A stretch of DNA of 64,000 nt, taken from contig JACQFD010000036.1 in NCBI GenBank assembly GCA_016200225.1, positions 1 through 64,000 on the forward strand. Reading direction: 5' to 3'. The first letter of the stretch is position 1; each line of letters starts with the position of its first letter. The DNA is from Planctomycetota bacterium. Lineage in GTDB: Bacteria; Planctomycetota; UBA1135; JACQFD01. Positions 35,222 to 44,987 of the stretch are shown here, piece after piece. The notes under the pieces are model-generated. The model was not told the origin of the DNA. It ran no database searches and worked only from the letters and a program-made list of their open reading frames with translations. The position numbers and the translations under genes are program-made.

Positions 35222-37687
35222 ATGGCACCCGCAACGATGGCCCCGCCAACCAAGGCGCCCGCGCTGCCCGCCGCCCTATCGTTAGCATTTGCGGCGTCGG
35301 GATTCGCGGCGCTCGTCGACGAGATCGCGGCCGCGCGTTATTTAACGATTCCGCTCGGAGCCGACGCTCCCGCGGTGGCGGCCGTGCTGTCGGCGCTGCT
35401 CGTGGGATTCGCGGCCGGCGGATTCCTCGCGGGAAAACTACTGATCGTCGGGGCGGAGGCCCGCCGGTTCGCGCTTCTAACAGAAGCGGGCCTCGCGCTC
35501 TGCGCGCTCGCGGCGCCGTTTACATTTCCGCTGCTCGGAACGGTCGTCGCGGCGACGCACGGATCGCTTCCGATCGACGGAGCCGCGTTCCAATGTTTAC
35601 GTTTCGCGCTTGCGCTCGCCGCGTGCCTTCCGGCCGCGCTGCTGATGGGCGCGACGTTTCCGATCGCGCTCCGGCTCGCGCGCGCGTCGGGACTCGACGC
35701 CGCGGCCGCCGCGTGCGGCGTCTACGCCGTGAACACGGCCGGCGCGACGCTCGGCGCAGCCGCGTCGGGATTTGTATTATTACCATTTCTCGGCTACACC
35801 GGAACGTTTCATTTCGCCGCGGGCGCGAACGCGCTTTCGTTTTTGTTAATATATCGATTCGCGCGCAGGAGTTCGTCGCGCGACGGGGCGGCCGGGACGA
35901 CGACGGAATCCGGGATCCGGTCGAAAATTCATGGCGCCGTATTGATAGCCACGTTCGCCGCGGGATTCTTTGCATTCGCGATGGAAGTATTGTTCACTCG
36001 CGTCGCGATCGGCGTTTTCGGAGCGTCGACCTACGCGTTCACGGCGGTGCTTGTCGCATTCTTGACAGGCATTGCGATCGGCGCGCCGATCGCGGGACGC
36101 GCGGCGCGGGATTACCGCCGGAGTCTCGGGTTCGCGATCATCGCCGCGGGAATTCTGGCGCTCGCCGGACTCCTCGGGTTTTATTATTATTTAGGATTGC
36201 GCCCGGCGTACCTTCCCGAGAATTTATTTCCACAATTGTCGTCGCCGTGGATGCTGCCGATCTATCAAACGGCGATCGCAATGATACTATTCCTTCCGCC
36301 GGCGGTCGCGCTCGGCGCGGCGTTTCCGCTCGCGGTCTCCGCCGCGCGAAGCGATGGAAAATCGCCCGATCGCGCCGCCGCCGCCGTGTACGCGTGGAAT
36401 ACGGCGGGCTCCCTTGCGGGCGCGCTCCTCGCGACATTTGTATTATTACCGATCCTCGGATTGCGCGCCGCGATTCCCGCCTGCGCCGCGTGCGCGGTCG
36501 GAGCCGGAATTTATTTGATATTGCCCGGTTCGAGGCGCGCCGCGATCGCCGCCGGACTTATATTTATTATTTTGGGCGCCGTCATCGTGACTCCGCGAAG
36601 CGAATCGGGGTCGTCGCAGGAGTTGTTATATCTGCGCGAAGGCGCGTCCTCGACGGTCGTCGTGACCCGTTCGAACGGCGATTCCGGACCGATGAAATCC
36701 ATTTCGGTAAACGGCACCGTCGTTGCCACGGAGGCGCTGCTCGATCTGCGATTGCAACGATTGCTCGGACATCTGCCCGCGCTGCTGCATCCCGCCCCGT
36801 CGAAAACATTAGTGATCGGCCTCGGGTCGGGCGTGACCGCGGGCGCGCTCGCGACCACGCCCGGCGTCGAACGCGTCGATATCGTCGAACTCGAACGCAA
36901 CGTCGTCGATGCGGCGCGGGAATTCGAACTTACCAATCGCGGAGTCGCGTCGGGAAAGCTCCGAAATGTAAATATTACAATCGCGGACGGCCGTTCGCAT
37001 TTATTAACGACGCGCGAAAAGTACGACGTCGTCACTTGCGACCCGATCCATCCGTGGGTCGCGGGCGCGGGAAATCTGTATAGTCGCGAATGTTTCGAAC
37101 GCGAACGCGCGTGCCTCGCCGACGGCGGCATCGCCGCCCTCTGGCTGCCTCTTTACAAATTGCGCGAGGACGACATCCGCGTCGTCGCGAAAACGTTTAC
37201 ATCGGTGTTCGATCCGTGCGCCGTTTACATCACCGGATACGATGCGATTCTTCTCGGCGCCAACGGACGATTTCCGCGCGTCGATTCCGCGCAACTGCGC
37301 GCCCGGTTCGCAAATATTAACGATTCCATGCGCGCCGTCGAAGTCCGGAGCGCGGAGGAATTGTTATCGGGCTTCGCGATGGAAACGGACGCTCTCCGCG
37401 CGTACGCGGGCGACGCGCCGGAAAACACGGATCTCCGGCCGATACTCGAATTCCGCGCGCCATTATTATATTTAACGAACTACGCGACCGGCTTTCTCTC
37501 GGAAGTGCGCGGACGCGCCGTCGAGCCCGACGCGCTCTTCGGGCCGGGGGCCGCGATCGATCCGCGCGCCCGCGCGGCGGCGGTCGCGCTGCGCTCGGCG
37601 GCGCTCGGCGCATTCCTGAAGAGCGCCGAAACCGATATTCGCCGGGCGATTCAGGACGCCTCCGACATCTTGCGACGCCCCCGCTGA
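35222..37687 (+). CDS. Membrane-fused spermidine-synthase-like protein
   Basis: About 821 residues. The first 500 form a multi-pass membrane region (about a dozen hydrophobic segments, with repeated GFxAGxxLAGxxA-like turns and a typical APIAGRAARDYRRS loop). Then comes a Rossmann methyltransferase-like spermidine synthase domain: KTLVIGLGSGVTAGALAT, then VDIVELERNVVDAAREF, ADGRSHLL and YDVVTCDPIHPWVAGAGNLY. The polyamine-synthase acidic pair seems altered, so the true reaction is unknown. The ATG at 35222 is the first to give a normal N-terminus; ATGs at 35084 and 35099 would add an Arg-rich stretch and overlap the operator. Family members often have a decarboxylated-SAM-binding fold. Confidence 0.8.
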   Translation: MAPATMAPPTKAPALPAALSLAFAASGFAALVDEIAAARYLTIPLGADAPAVAAVLSALLVGFAAGGFLAGKLLIVGAEARRFALLTEAGLALCALAAPFTFPLLGTVVAATHGSLPIDGAAFQCLRFALALAACLPAALLMGATFPIALRLARASGLDAAAAACGVYAVNTAGATLGAAASGFVLLPFLGYTGTFHFAAGANALSFLLIYRFARRSSSRDGAAGTTTESGIRSKIHGAVLIATFAAGFFAFAMEVLFTRVAIGVFGASTYAFTAVLVAFLTGIAIGAPIAGRAARDYRRSLGFAIIAAGILALAGLLGFYYYLGLRPAYLPENLFPQLSSPWMLPIYQTAIAMILFLPPAVALGAAFPLAVSAARSDGKSPDRAAAAVYAWNTAGSLAGALLATFVLLPILGLRAAIPACAACAVGAGIYLILPGSRRAAIAAGLIFIILGAVIVTPRSESGSSQELLYLREGASSTVVVTRSNGDSGPMKSISVNGTVVATEALLDLRLQRLLGHLPALLHPAPSKTLVIGLGSGVTAGALATTPGVERVDIVELERNVVDAAREFELTNRGVASGKLRNVNITIADGRSHLLTTREKYDVVTCDPIHPWVAGAGNLYSRECFERERACLADGGIAALWLPLYKLREDDIRVVAKTFTSVFDPCAVYITGYDAILLGANGRFPRVDSAQLRARFANINDSMRAVEVRSAEELLSGFAMETDALRAYAGDAPENTDLRPILEFRAPLLYLTNYATGFLSEVRGRAVEPDALFGPGAAIDPRARAAAVALRSAALGAFLKSAETDIRRAIQDASDILRRPR

Positions 37688-37735
37688 TCGACGAAGATCG
37701 AACCGGCCCGTTTCAGCGAACACAAGTTAATACAA

Positions 37736-39121
37736 ATGGGAATACTAACGATCTTCGCGCTTCCGTTTTTGTTATTGCAGGCTTCAAAACCCGCGCAACC
37801 CGCGCCTTCCACGGCCGTCGAGCAGCGTCTCGACGAGGCGATGAAGAAATTGGCGCGCGAACACGTCGCGATTGCACAATTCTCCGCCGGCAAGACGCTA
37901 TATTTACAGGCGTTCCGCGATTACGAGTCCGCCGCCCGCCTCGATCCGGCGAACGCGGACGCCGCGAAGGGCTGCGCCGATCTTAAAGATAAAAAAGACG
38001 GCGGCGACCGCGAGGCGAAAATGAAACTGATCGCCGAAATCGATAAAAAACGCAAAACGCTCGCGACGAAAGCGGCGGCGGAATTGAAAACTCTGGGCGA
38101 CGCGGCGGCCAAGGCGAAGGACGATCGCTCCGCGAAGCGCGCTTGGATCTTTTTGTTGACTTACGATCCGGATTCCACGGCGGCAAACGCCGGACTCGGA
38201 AAAGTAAAGAAGGGAAACGCATGGTTCGACGCGCGCGAAATCGAGATCAACGATGCGGTGGCAAAATGTTTACTTTCGGCCAGGGAGGGAACACCCTTCA
38301 AATCCGCGCATCGCTTCGACGCCGCGCTCGGCACGACGCTTACAAAAATAAGGTCCGATCATTTTGAAATTTTCGGATCCATCGACGCCAAATCGCTGGC
38401 GAATCTGTCGAAACTCGCCGAGGCGGCGCAGGCGTTCATGGACGGATTGATTGGGACGGGCGGCCGGGCGACGGAAGGAACTGTTACTTTTGTATTCTTA
38501 ACGACCGAGGCCGAGCACGAGAAGTTCGTCGACGCCTTCACGCCGTACACGCCGGAGCAGAAGGTATTAGTTAAGAAAACGAGCGGCGCGTGGACGTTCA
38601 ATCCTCCCGGATATGAAGCGTGGGAGTCGGGCGGATCGTTCGAAACGTTCAAGGACGCGATGGTTCATCGCGCCGTCGGTCACTTTTCGATATTTCGTTT
38701 TGTAGCGATGGCGGACGCGCCGAAATGGATCTACGAGGGACTCGGCATCTGGCTGTCGTTTCGATTTGTAGGATATGCGCGGACGTATTGTACCGGCGGC
38801 GGCCCGGCGGCCGACGCCATGAATTCTTATCGTGATCTTGCGAATTGGAAAACATATATTCATGATGCCGTGCGCGACGGGACGGACGCGCCGATTCGGG
38901 AACTTTTCGCGGTTCGCAAGGATGAACTATCGCCGGGCGTTCTTATGAAATGTTGGAGCGTCGTGGATTATATGATTCGAGAGCAGCCCGAGGCGTTCGC
39001 CGCGATGGTTCATAAGTTAAAGGATCTTGGAAACGATCGCGCGATACTCGAATCGTTCAAACTCAAATCCGTCGACGAACTCGAAACGGCGTGGCGGGAG
39101 TTCGTCCGGGAAAAGTATTAA
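37736..39121 (+). CDS. Secreted protein with conserved HRxxGH motif, paralogue A
   Basis: 461-residue protein of no family I can name. A short hydrophobic N-terminus (ILTIFALPFLLLQA) suggests export. A helical TPR-like part follows (LYLQAFRDYESAARLDPANADAAKG), with a Lys-rich linker. The C-terminal half looks like a zinc-peptidase fold of the DUF1570 kind: HRAVGH at 311-316 where HExxH is expected, and WIYEGLGIWLS (Glu334) as the possible third ligand. The catalytic Glu is replaced by Arg and the His spacing is longer by one, so it is probably not an active peptidase. The next gene is an equal-length paralogue with the same residues at the same positions. Confidence 0.75.
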   Translation: MGILTIFALPFLLLQASKPAQPAPSTAVEQRLDEAMKKLAREHVAIAQFSAGKTLYLQAFRDYESAARLDPANADAAKGCADLKDKKDGGDREAKMKLIAEIDKKRKTLATKAAAELKTLGDAAAKAKDDRSAKRAWIFLLTYDPDSTAANAGLGKVKKGNAWFDAREIEINDAVAKCLLSAREGTPFKSAHRFDAALGTTLTKIRSDHFEIFGSIDAKSLANLSKLAEAAQAFMDGLIGTGGRATEGTVTFVFLTTEAEHEKFVDAFTPYTPEQKVLVKKTSGAWTFNPPGYEAWESGGSFETFKDAMVHRAVGHFSIFRFVAMADAPKWIYEGLGIWLSFRFVGYARTYCTGGGPAADAMNSYRDLANWKTYIHDAVRDGTDAPIRELFAVRKDELSPGVLMKCWSVVDYMIREQPEAFAAMVHKLKDLGNDRAILESFKLKSVDELETAWREFVREKY

Positions 39122-39135
39122 CTTCGCAACGATCC

Positions 39136-40518
39136 ATGCCAACGAACCTGTTCATAACCCTTCCGCTTCTCATATTACAGAGCTCGATACCGTCGTCCGC
39201 GCCGGCGGCCGAATCGGCGGCGCAGCGCGTCGACGAGGGATTGAAGCGCCTCGCGCGCGAGCACGACGGAATTGCACAATTCGCGGCCGGCAAGAAATTA
39301 TATTTGCAGGCGTGGCAGGAATATCTGCGCGCCGCGCGCATGGATCCGCGCGACGCCGAGGCGTCGCGGGGCATCGCCGATTATCATGATAAAAGGGATG
39401 GAGGCGATCTCGAGGAGCGGATGGCCGGAATCGCGGAAGTAAATAAAAAACGCAAGGCAACGTCGGCGAAAGCGATCGTGGAATTGAAATCGCTGGCCGA
39501 GTCCGCGGCCGCCGCCGGGGCCGCGCCCGCCGCGAAACGCGCGTGGGGTTTTTTGTTAGATTATGATTCCGATTCCGCGCAGGCGAACGCGGGCGTGGGA
39601 AAAGTTAAGAAAGGATCGACGTGGGTCGACGCCTCGGAGGAGAGTCTGGAAGACGCCGCGCTCCGCTGTCTGCGCACGGCCGCGGCGGGCGAAGAGTGGT
39701 CGGGCACTCACTTTTTGGATACATGCCTCGGCATCGAGTTGACTAAAGTAAAATCGGAACATTATGAATTTTTCGGATCCTTCGAGGCGGCCGAACTCAA
39801 GAAACTTACAAAAATCGCCGAGGGCGGCCGCGCATTCGTGATCGAGTCGCTGGGACTCGCCGAGAGCGATATCACAAATCCGGTGGCGGCGGTATTATTA
39901 ACGAGCAAGGATCTGCACGGAAAATTCATCGATCATTGCACTTCTTATCCGGAAGGCGAAAAGCGGGCTATCAAAGGGCTCGGCGGCGCGTGGATCGACT
40001 CGCCGTTTGGCATCGAAGATTGGGGCAGGGAGGGGCGCGCCGAAGCGTTCAAGGACACCGTCGCGCACCGTCTCGCCGGCCACGTGACGCTGCGCGGCAT
40101 CGCGGGCAAGGATCGCGCGCCGGACTGGCTCGAGGAGGGATTCTCCTATTGGCTTTCATTAAAATTAACACAAAGCGCGCTGACCTATTGCATTTCGTTC
40201 GAAAGCGGGACGGGCATGAGTAAATATCATGAAAAAAAGAACTGGAAGGAACTCGCGCGCGCGCTCGTCCGCGAAGGCCGCGACACGCCGATCAAACAAA
40301 TCATCCAACTCGACGTCAACCGCATCGGCGCCGAGCAGATGGTCAAAGGGTGGAGCATCGTCGATTATCTTATTCGCGAACGGCGCGCGGAATTTGTCGC
40401 GTTCTTGAAGGACCTGCGAACGATGGAATGCGGTCCGGCGTTGCTGAAGGATTTGAAGGTCTCGAGTCTCGAGGAATTGGATTATTTATGGCGCGAATTC
40501 GTCAGGGAAAAATATTAA
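39136..40518 (+). CDS. Secreted protein with conserved HRxxGH motif, paralogue B
   Basis: 460-residue tandem paralogue of the preceding gene, colinear along its whole length. The N-terminus MPTNLFITLPLLILQSS is hydrophobic, followed by LYLQAWQEYLRAARMDPRDAEASRG, KVNKKRK-like basic stretches and VGKVKKGSTWVDA. The motif HRLAGH falls at residues 311-316 and WLEEGFSYWLS at about 331-341 (Glu334), exactly as in paralogue A. Both end in WREFVREKY. An earlier ATG at 39091 overlaps the previous gene's end and adds no conserved residues, so 39136 is preferred. Function unknown. Confidence 0.75.
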   Translation: MPTNLFITLPLLILQSSIPSSAPAAESAAQRVDEGLKRLAREHDGIAQFAAGKKLYLQAWQEYLRAARMDPRDAEASRGIADYHDKRDGGDLEERMAGIAEVNKKRKATSAKAIVELKSLAESAAAAGAAPAAKRAWGFLLDYDSDSAQANAGVGKVKKGSTWVDASEESLEDAALRCLRTAAAGEEWSGTHFLDTCLGIELTKVKSEHYEFFGSFEAAELKKLTKIAEGGRAFVIESLGLAESDITNPVAAVLLTSKDLHGKFIDHCTSYPEGEKRAIKGLGGAWIDSPFGIEDWGREGRAEAFKDTVAHRLAGHVTLRGIAGKDRAPDWLEEGFSYWLSLKLTQSALTYCISFESGTGMSKYHEKKNWKELARALVREGRDTPIKQIIQLDVNRIGAEQMVKGWSIVDYLIRERRAEFVAFLKDLRTMECGPALLKDLKVSSLEELDYLWREFVREKY

Positions 40519-40566
40519 CGATAGCTCCGCGTCGACATGCGAATCCGCCGATTGTGCGCCTCGGAC

Positions 40567-42738
40567 TTATTGATGTAATAACAAAATCACCGCGTTCGAA
40601 CCGGGACTCGTCGCGGCGATATCGGGTTTGCCGTCCTGATTGAAATCGGCCGCGGCGAGATGGCTGACGGACGACATGCAATTATATATTTCGCCGGTTC
40701 CAAAGGCCGCGTTGCCGCGCCCCGGCCGAAGCACGATGGCCGCGGAAAACTCGATCGATAACAAATCGAGCTTGCCGTCGTTCTGCACGTCTTGCACGGC
40801 GATATCATATATACTGTTCGCCGTATCGTAGACTTTCGGCGGGGCGAAGTGTCCGGATCCCTGATTGACCGCAAATGTAAGATCCTTCGCAAGGCTTATA
40901 TAATTCGGCTGGAAAAACGCGAGATCGGCCATGCCGTCCGCGTTGGCGTCGAGCGCTTCGGTGGCAAAAACGGCGGCGCCGAGCGGATACGCGCGCGCCG
41001 GACCGAAAGTTCCCGGTCCCGTTCCAAACCAAAAATACGCGTCCATATTCGTATAAATCGACGCGTCGCCGCTCGCGACGTCGACGCGACCATCATTATT
41101 AAAATCGGCGGCGGCGACCGAATATGCGTTGTCGAGAATCCCGGCAAACGTCACGGGCGACTGAAACGTGCCGTCGCCGTTCCCCTTCGCGAATTGTAAA
41201 AATCCATGATTTGCGGTGATGAGATCGAGCGTGCCCTCCTGCGTCACGTCCGCGACGCGGACCGATTCCACATAATCCGTCCCCGTATACAGAAACGGCG
41301 GCATATAGGCGGGCCCAAATCCCCCCGCGCCGTCGCCGAGGAATATAACAATTGCGTTTCCGGTCGCCGACGACGACGACGCGACGGCGTCGAGCGCGCC
41401 GTCATTATTTAAATCCCCGAGCGCGAGCGACGTGCGGCCGACGACCGATGTATACGAAACGGCGTTCGCGAACGAGCCGGCGCCGTTGTTGATTAATACG
41501 GAAATGTCGGGACCGTATTGATTCGTATTGACGACGTCCGGATATCCGTCGCCGTTCAGATCGCCGGTCTCGATCGCGTAGGCGCCGCTGCCGACGGCGA
41601 ATTCCGCGATGGCGGGCCCGACGCCGCCTGCGCCGTCGTTTATAAACAATCCGATGAGATTGGAGTTAAATATTCCCGCGGCGATGTCGTTGCGTCCGTC
41701 GCCCGTGAAATCGCCGATCACGACGCATCGCGGATCGCCGCCCGTGTCGAACTGTACAATTCCGGAATTGAACATTCCGGTGTGATTACCATAATAAATC
41801 GTCATGCCGGTCTGGCCGTTGAACGGGCCCTGAAGCGTGATCAGATCCGAGTCGCCGTCGCCGTTGAAATCGCCGAGCGCGCCGGCCTGCGTATTTGATA
41901 TAAATGGCGTGTCCGGCAGCGCCGTAAAACCGCCCGTCCCGTCGCCGCGAAGCGCCGACGCCGACATATAATTAATACTAATCAAATCGCGGTTGCCGTC
42001 GCCGTCGGCGTCGGAAGCGAAGACCGTCGTCGGAAACACGCCGGCCGCGTAGGAAACCGGTTGTGTAAAATTACCGTTCGAAAGCGCGAGCAGAATGGAA
42101 ATGCTCCCGGGCGTCGTCTGATGCGCGATCGCGACGTCGGCCCGTCCGTCGTGATTTAAATCCTCGGTGGCGAGGCCGTTCGGGGCGGAATTGGTATTAT
42201 ATGAAGATACTAAATTAAGATTTCCGGTTCCGTCGCCGAGCAGAATCATGACAAAATGATTGGAATAGGAAATCGCCGCGGCGTCGATCCGCCCGTCGAG
42301 ATCGAAATCGCCCGGCGCAACCGCGAGCGAACCGTTGAGTCCCGGGCCCTGATGCGAAACGGATCCAAACAATCCCGTACCGTCCCCCAACGAAACGGCC
42401 ACGTCATTCGCGGAGAAAAAGCCGTTATTCGTAGTCATCAGGGCGTCGGCTTTTCCGTCGCCGTTCAAGTCCGCGAGACTCAACGACATTAACAAAATCG
42501 GGCTCGACGAACTCTTGACGGCCGAAAATTTTCCGCCCGTTTGTCCGAGAAAACACTGCACGCCGTTATATGTAGCAATGAGATCGGGCCGCCCGTCATT
42601 ATTTATATCCTCGAGAACCATACTATTCGCGAGTCCCGGCAGCGCCGGATTCGGATACGGATAGGGCGACTGCGCCGAAAGCAATGGCGCGCAAAAACTT
42701 AAAATGAGGGCAGCTTGCAGTGCTGGGTTTTGGAACAT
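40567..42738 (-). CDS. Secreted VCBS/FG-GAP repeat protein
   Basis: 723-residue secreted protein with a signal peptide (ALQAALILSFCAPLLSAQS). Fourteen calcium-loop motifs of the form DxNxDGxxD (for example DINNDGRPD, DLNGDGKAD, DFNQDGKPD) repeat every 45-55 residues, building beta-propeller-like FG-GAP/VCBS blades. Unlike its two larger relatives downstream in the window it ends directly after the last repeat (DIAATSPGSNAVILLLHQ) and lacks their shared C-terminal domain. Such proteins act in adhesion, binding or matrix formation; the ligand is unknown. Confidence 0.9.
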   Translation of the reverse strand: MFQNPALQAALILSFCAPLLSAQSPYPYPNPALPGLANSMVLEDINNDGRPDLIATYNGVQCFLGQTGGKFSAVKSSSSPILLMSLSLADLNGDGKADALMTTNNGFFSANDVAVSLGDGTGLFGSVSHQGPGLNGSLAVAPGDFDLDGRIDAAAISYSNHFVMILLGDGTGNLNLVSSYNTNSAPNGLATEDLNHDGRADVAIAHQTTPGSISILLALSNGNFTQPVSYAAGVFPTTVFASDADGDGNRDLISINYMSASALRGDGTGGFTALPDTPFISNTQAGALGDFNGDGDSDLITLQGPFNGQTGMTIYYGNHTGMFNSGIVQFDTGGDPRCVVIGDFTGDGRNDIAAGIFNSNLIGLFINDGAGGVGPAIAEFAVGSGAYAIETGDLNGDGYPDVVNTNQYGPDISVLINNGAGSFANAVSYTSVVGRTSLALGDLNNDGALDAVASSSSATGNAIVIFLGDGAGGFGPAYMPPFLYTGTDYVESVRVADVTQEGTLDLITANHGFLQFAKGNGDGTFQSPVTFAGILDNAYSVAAADFNNDGRVDVASGDASIYTNMDAYFWFGTGPGTFGPARAYPLGAAVFATEALDANADGMADLAFFQPNYISLAKDLTFAVNQGSGHFAPPKVYDTANSIYDIAVQDVQNDGKLDLLSIEFSAAIVLRPGRGNAAFGTGEIYNCMSSVSHLAAADFNQDGKPDIAATSPGSNAVILLLHQ

Positions 42739-43094
42739 GGGTGCCCGATCATGCTATTCGAGGATTCGCGTTGGGGTCAGTGGCGGCGCGTCTTCCGAGT
42801 GTACCGACGAACCACGCTCCGGCGCGCGAAAGGATTGTGGCGCGACCACGAAATCTCGCCGGATATTCAAATGCTGAGAGAGGAATTGAATCGTGGCGAC
42901 AGCCCAAGATCGGATCGTCCGCGGATGTGAGCGGAGTTCACATCCGCGAGATCAAATTCACGCGCGCGACGCGGCCCGTTTTGTCATATTGAATGAGATC
43001 TAAATGATCCAATAAATGTGATCTTATCAAATCGCGCGTCATGTGGAGCCGGTCGGAATTCTTCTTAGCAAATGTGCCGACGCCGGTTGTCGCC
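42739..43094. other. Intergenic region with strong hairpin
   Basis: 355 bp between the VOC gene and the VCBS gene. The one clear element is a perfect 11-bp stem CGCGGATGTGA (42920-42930) / TCACATCCGCG (42938-42948) with a 7-nt loop, without an adjoining T-tract. A 52-codon open stretch follows the VOC stop in another frame, but I see no start signal or family and do not call it a gene. Confidence 0.55.
42920..42948. terminator. Perfect 11-bp hairpin, possible terminator
   Basis: CGCGGATGTGA and TCACATCCGCG pair fully around GCGGAGT, about 150 nt after the VOC stop on the minus strand. No U-run follows on either strand, so rho-independent termination is not assured. Confidence 0.45.
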
Positions 43095-43460
43095 TTACCC
43101 TCGATGTTGATATAACCCGAAAATATTCCCGGCGGGGTCGCGAAATTTTGCTGTGATTTCGGGCGCGTAGGCGCCGACTTGCTGCGTAATGACGCCGCCG
43201 TTTGCAACAATTGCATCGATCGTCGCGGTCATGTCGTCGACCATGATGTGAACCATCAGGCCGCCGTCCGCGTGAGCAGGGCGCCCGAGAACCCACGTGC
43301 CGCTCACCTGGCCGACGCCGTCGTCGAACGCCGTGCTTCCGTCGCCGCGCGTTCGAACGCGCCAGCCGAACGCCCGACGATAAAACTCGGCGGAGCGGGC
43401 GATGTCGGTCGCGGGAATCTCGATATAACAAATCTTTCCGTTGCCAAAAGTGGGTTGCAT
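43095..43460 (-). CDS. VOC (glyoxalase/bleomycin-resistance) family protein
   Basis: 121-residue single-domain VOC protein. ICYIEIPATDIARSAEFYRRAFGW at the N-terminus is the usual first beta-alpha unit, MVHIMVDDMTATIDAIVANGG the second half, and KFRDPAGNIFGLYQ the final metal-site strand. Members bind a metal and act as lyases, dioxygenases or resistance proteins; the substrate is not predictable. The gene diverges from the NAD-dependent epimerase, with 87 bp between starts. Confidence 0.9.
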   Translation of the reverse strand: MQPTFGNGKICYIEIPATDIARSAEFYRRAFGWRVRTRGDGSTAFDDGVGQVSGTWVLGRPAHADGGLMVHIMVDDMTATIDAIVANGGVITQQVGAYAPEITAKFRDPAGNIFGLYQHRG

Positions 43461-43547
43461 GGATGTCTATTTTTACGCCGCGCGCACCCGGAAATCCCAT
43501 CCGCCATTTGCACCGCGACCGGCGCGAGCGCAAACTCGCGTCACTCC

Positions 43548-44534
43548 ATGAAAGTTCTGCTCACCGGCGCGACCGGACTCCTCGGCCGGCACTTGCTGCC
43601 GATTCTGATCGACGAAAAGCACGAAGTGCGCGTCCTCGTCCGACCCGGTCGCGAAAACGCGCTGCGCAGTCCCGATCTGACGCCGTTCCTGCGCGCGGAC
43701 AAAATTGAAATTGTTACAGGCAATCTCAAGAATGTTTCGCGCGAGGCGAGCAACGACGTCGTCGATTGGATGAAACCCGTCGTGCGCGGCTGCACGGCCG
43801 TCATTCATCTGGCCGCGCTGCCGCCGTGGGCGCCGGAGGAGGAAATGAAACATGTTAACATTTTTGGCACGCGCGAACTCGTACATGCGGCGAAACGCGC
43901 AAACATCAAGCGATTCTTACATTTCTCTTCGGCCGAATGTTCCGACAATTTAGTTTATAATGTTTTTCGCGATACTAAGAAAGCGTCGGAAAAACCGGTT
44001 CGCGGAAATAATTTAGAATGGACCGTGTTCCGCCCCGCGCCGATGTACGGACCGGGCGACCGGCGATTCCTCGGCCCGATGATCGATAAGATCGAAAAAG
44101 CCTCGGCGTTCGACATTCCGGGCGACGGCAGCATCAAGCTCGCGCCCGTCCACGTCGAGGACGTCGCGCAGTGCGTCGCGCGCACGCTCGTCTACGGAAT
44201 GGCCGTCGACGCCGTATATCATATGTCCGGTCCCGGCATCGGCTACGACGACATGTTAAAAACGCTCGGCGCCGTGATCGGTAAAGAACCGAAAATAAAA
44301 CATGCTTCCCTTAAATTTAAGGAAAATATTCTTAAGATTCGCGATCTATTAACGAAGGATCCGCAAAAAAAACTCGCGCTCGCCACCGCGCGCAACGATC
44401 TGCGCTATTTTCTGAAGGATCACGTCTATCCGAACGACGACGCGAAACAACAAGTGGGATTCAACCCGCGCGAATTTCAATCCGGCGTCAAACAGGCGTG
44501 TTCGACGGCGTGGTGGAAAAACCCGCCGGTTTGA
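43548..44534 (+). CDS. NAD-dependent epimerase/dehydratase (extended SDR)
   Basis: 328-residue extended short-chain dehydrogenase. The Rossmann motif MKVLLTGATGLLGRHLLPIL starts the protein, with IHLAALPPWAPEEEMKHVNI and FGTRELVHAA following. The usual active-site YxxxK appears altered: FLHFSSAECSDN is followed by NVFRDTKKASEKPV, with FRDTK in place of Y..SK. Later FRPAPMYGPGD and the substrate region (VHVEDVAQCVARTLVYG) are typical. 3-beta-HSD-like or sugar epimerase roles are both possible. The ATG at 43548 directly begins the Rossmann strand. Confidence 0.85.
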   Translation: MKVLLTGATGLLGRHLLPILIDEKHEVRVLVRPGRENALRSPDLTPFLRADKIEIVTGNLKNVSREASNDVVDWMKPVVRGCTAVIHLAALPPWAPEEEMKHVNIFGTRELVHAAKRANIKRFLHFSSAECSDNLVYNVFRDTKKASEKPVRGNNLEWTVFRPAPMYGPGDRRFLGPMIDKIEKASAFDIPGDGSIKLAPVHVEDVAQCVARTLVYGMAVDAVYHMSGPGIGYDDMLKTLGAVIGKEPKIKHASLKFKENILKIRDLLTKDPQKKLALATARNDLRYFLKDHVYPNDDAKQQVGFNPREFQSGVKQACSTAWWKNPPV

Positions 44535-44550
44535 TCGATTTTTCGTTAAT

Positions 44551-44928
44551 CTAACAAAAAGAATCGAGTCCGCGTTTCGCGTAAACGAGCGCGATCCACT
44601 GCGTCGCCGCCGATTTCATCTCGAGTCCGAGCACGCGGCCCAGGTAGTGCACCTGCTGCTCGAATGTTAGTTTACTGATCGCCTCACGCTCGGGCGAAAG
44701 ACGCGTTTTCAGCGCCGCCGCGTACGATTCGGCGTAGGCGCGGCCTTTCGCGAGCGGATCCGACAGATCGGCTCCGGGCGCGCCCGCGGGCACGAGCGGC
44801 GCGATGCTTGTTTTAAACAGATCGTCTTCGGCGCGCGCCTGCTGCGGGCGCGGATCGAAGCTCGCGCGCATCGTCGACGGCGGCGTTTTTAAAGTATCCT
44901 GTATCGTGACACGGGGTGGCATATGCAT
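44551..44928 (-). CDS. Hypothetical protein
   Basis: 125-residue protein of unknown family. It has no signal peptide or membrane segment, a proline-rich first quarter, then helical segments (LSPEREAISKLTFEQQVHYLGRVLGLEM). It lies 59 bp downstream of the clan-CD-like gene on the same strand and converges with the epimerase. Alternative ATG codons lie 2 and 19 codons later. Composition and codon choice resemble its neighbours, which supports coding. Confidence 0.6.
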   Translation of the reverse strand: MHMPPRVTIQDTLKTPPSTMRASFDPRPQQARAEDDLFKTSIAPLVPAGAPGADLSDPLAKGRAYAESYAAALKTRLSPEREAISKLTFEQQVHYLGRVLGLEMKSAATQWIALVYAKRGLDSFC

Positions 44929-44987
44929 AAAATGCTTCGCGGAGGGCGGTTTGTCGAGCGTTGTTTTTCCCGGCTCCGCATCTTTTG

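Noticed and set aside
42938..43094. 52-codon open stretch after the VOC gene
   Set aside because: No start or ribosome site, no family, and the VOC protein already ends at its normal C-terminus.
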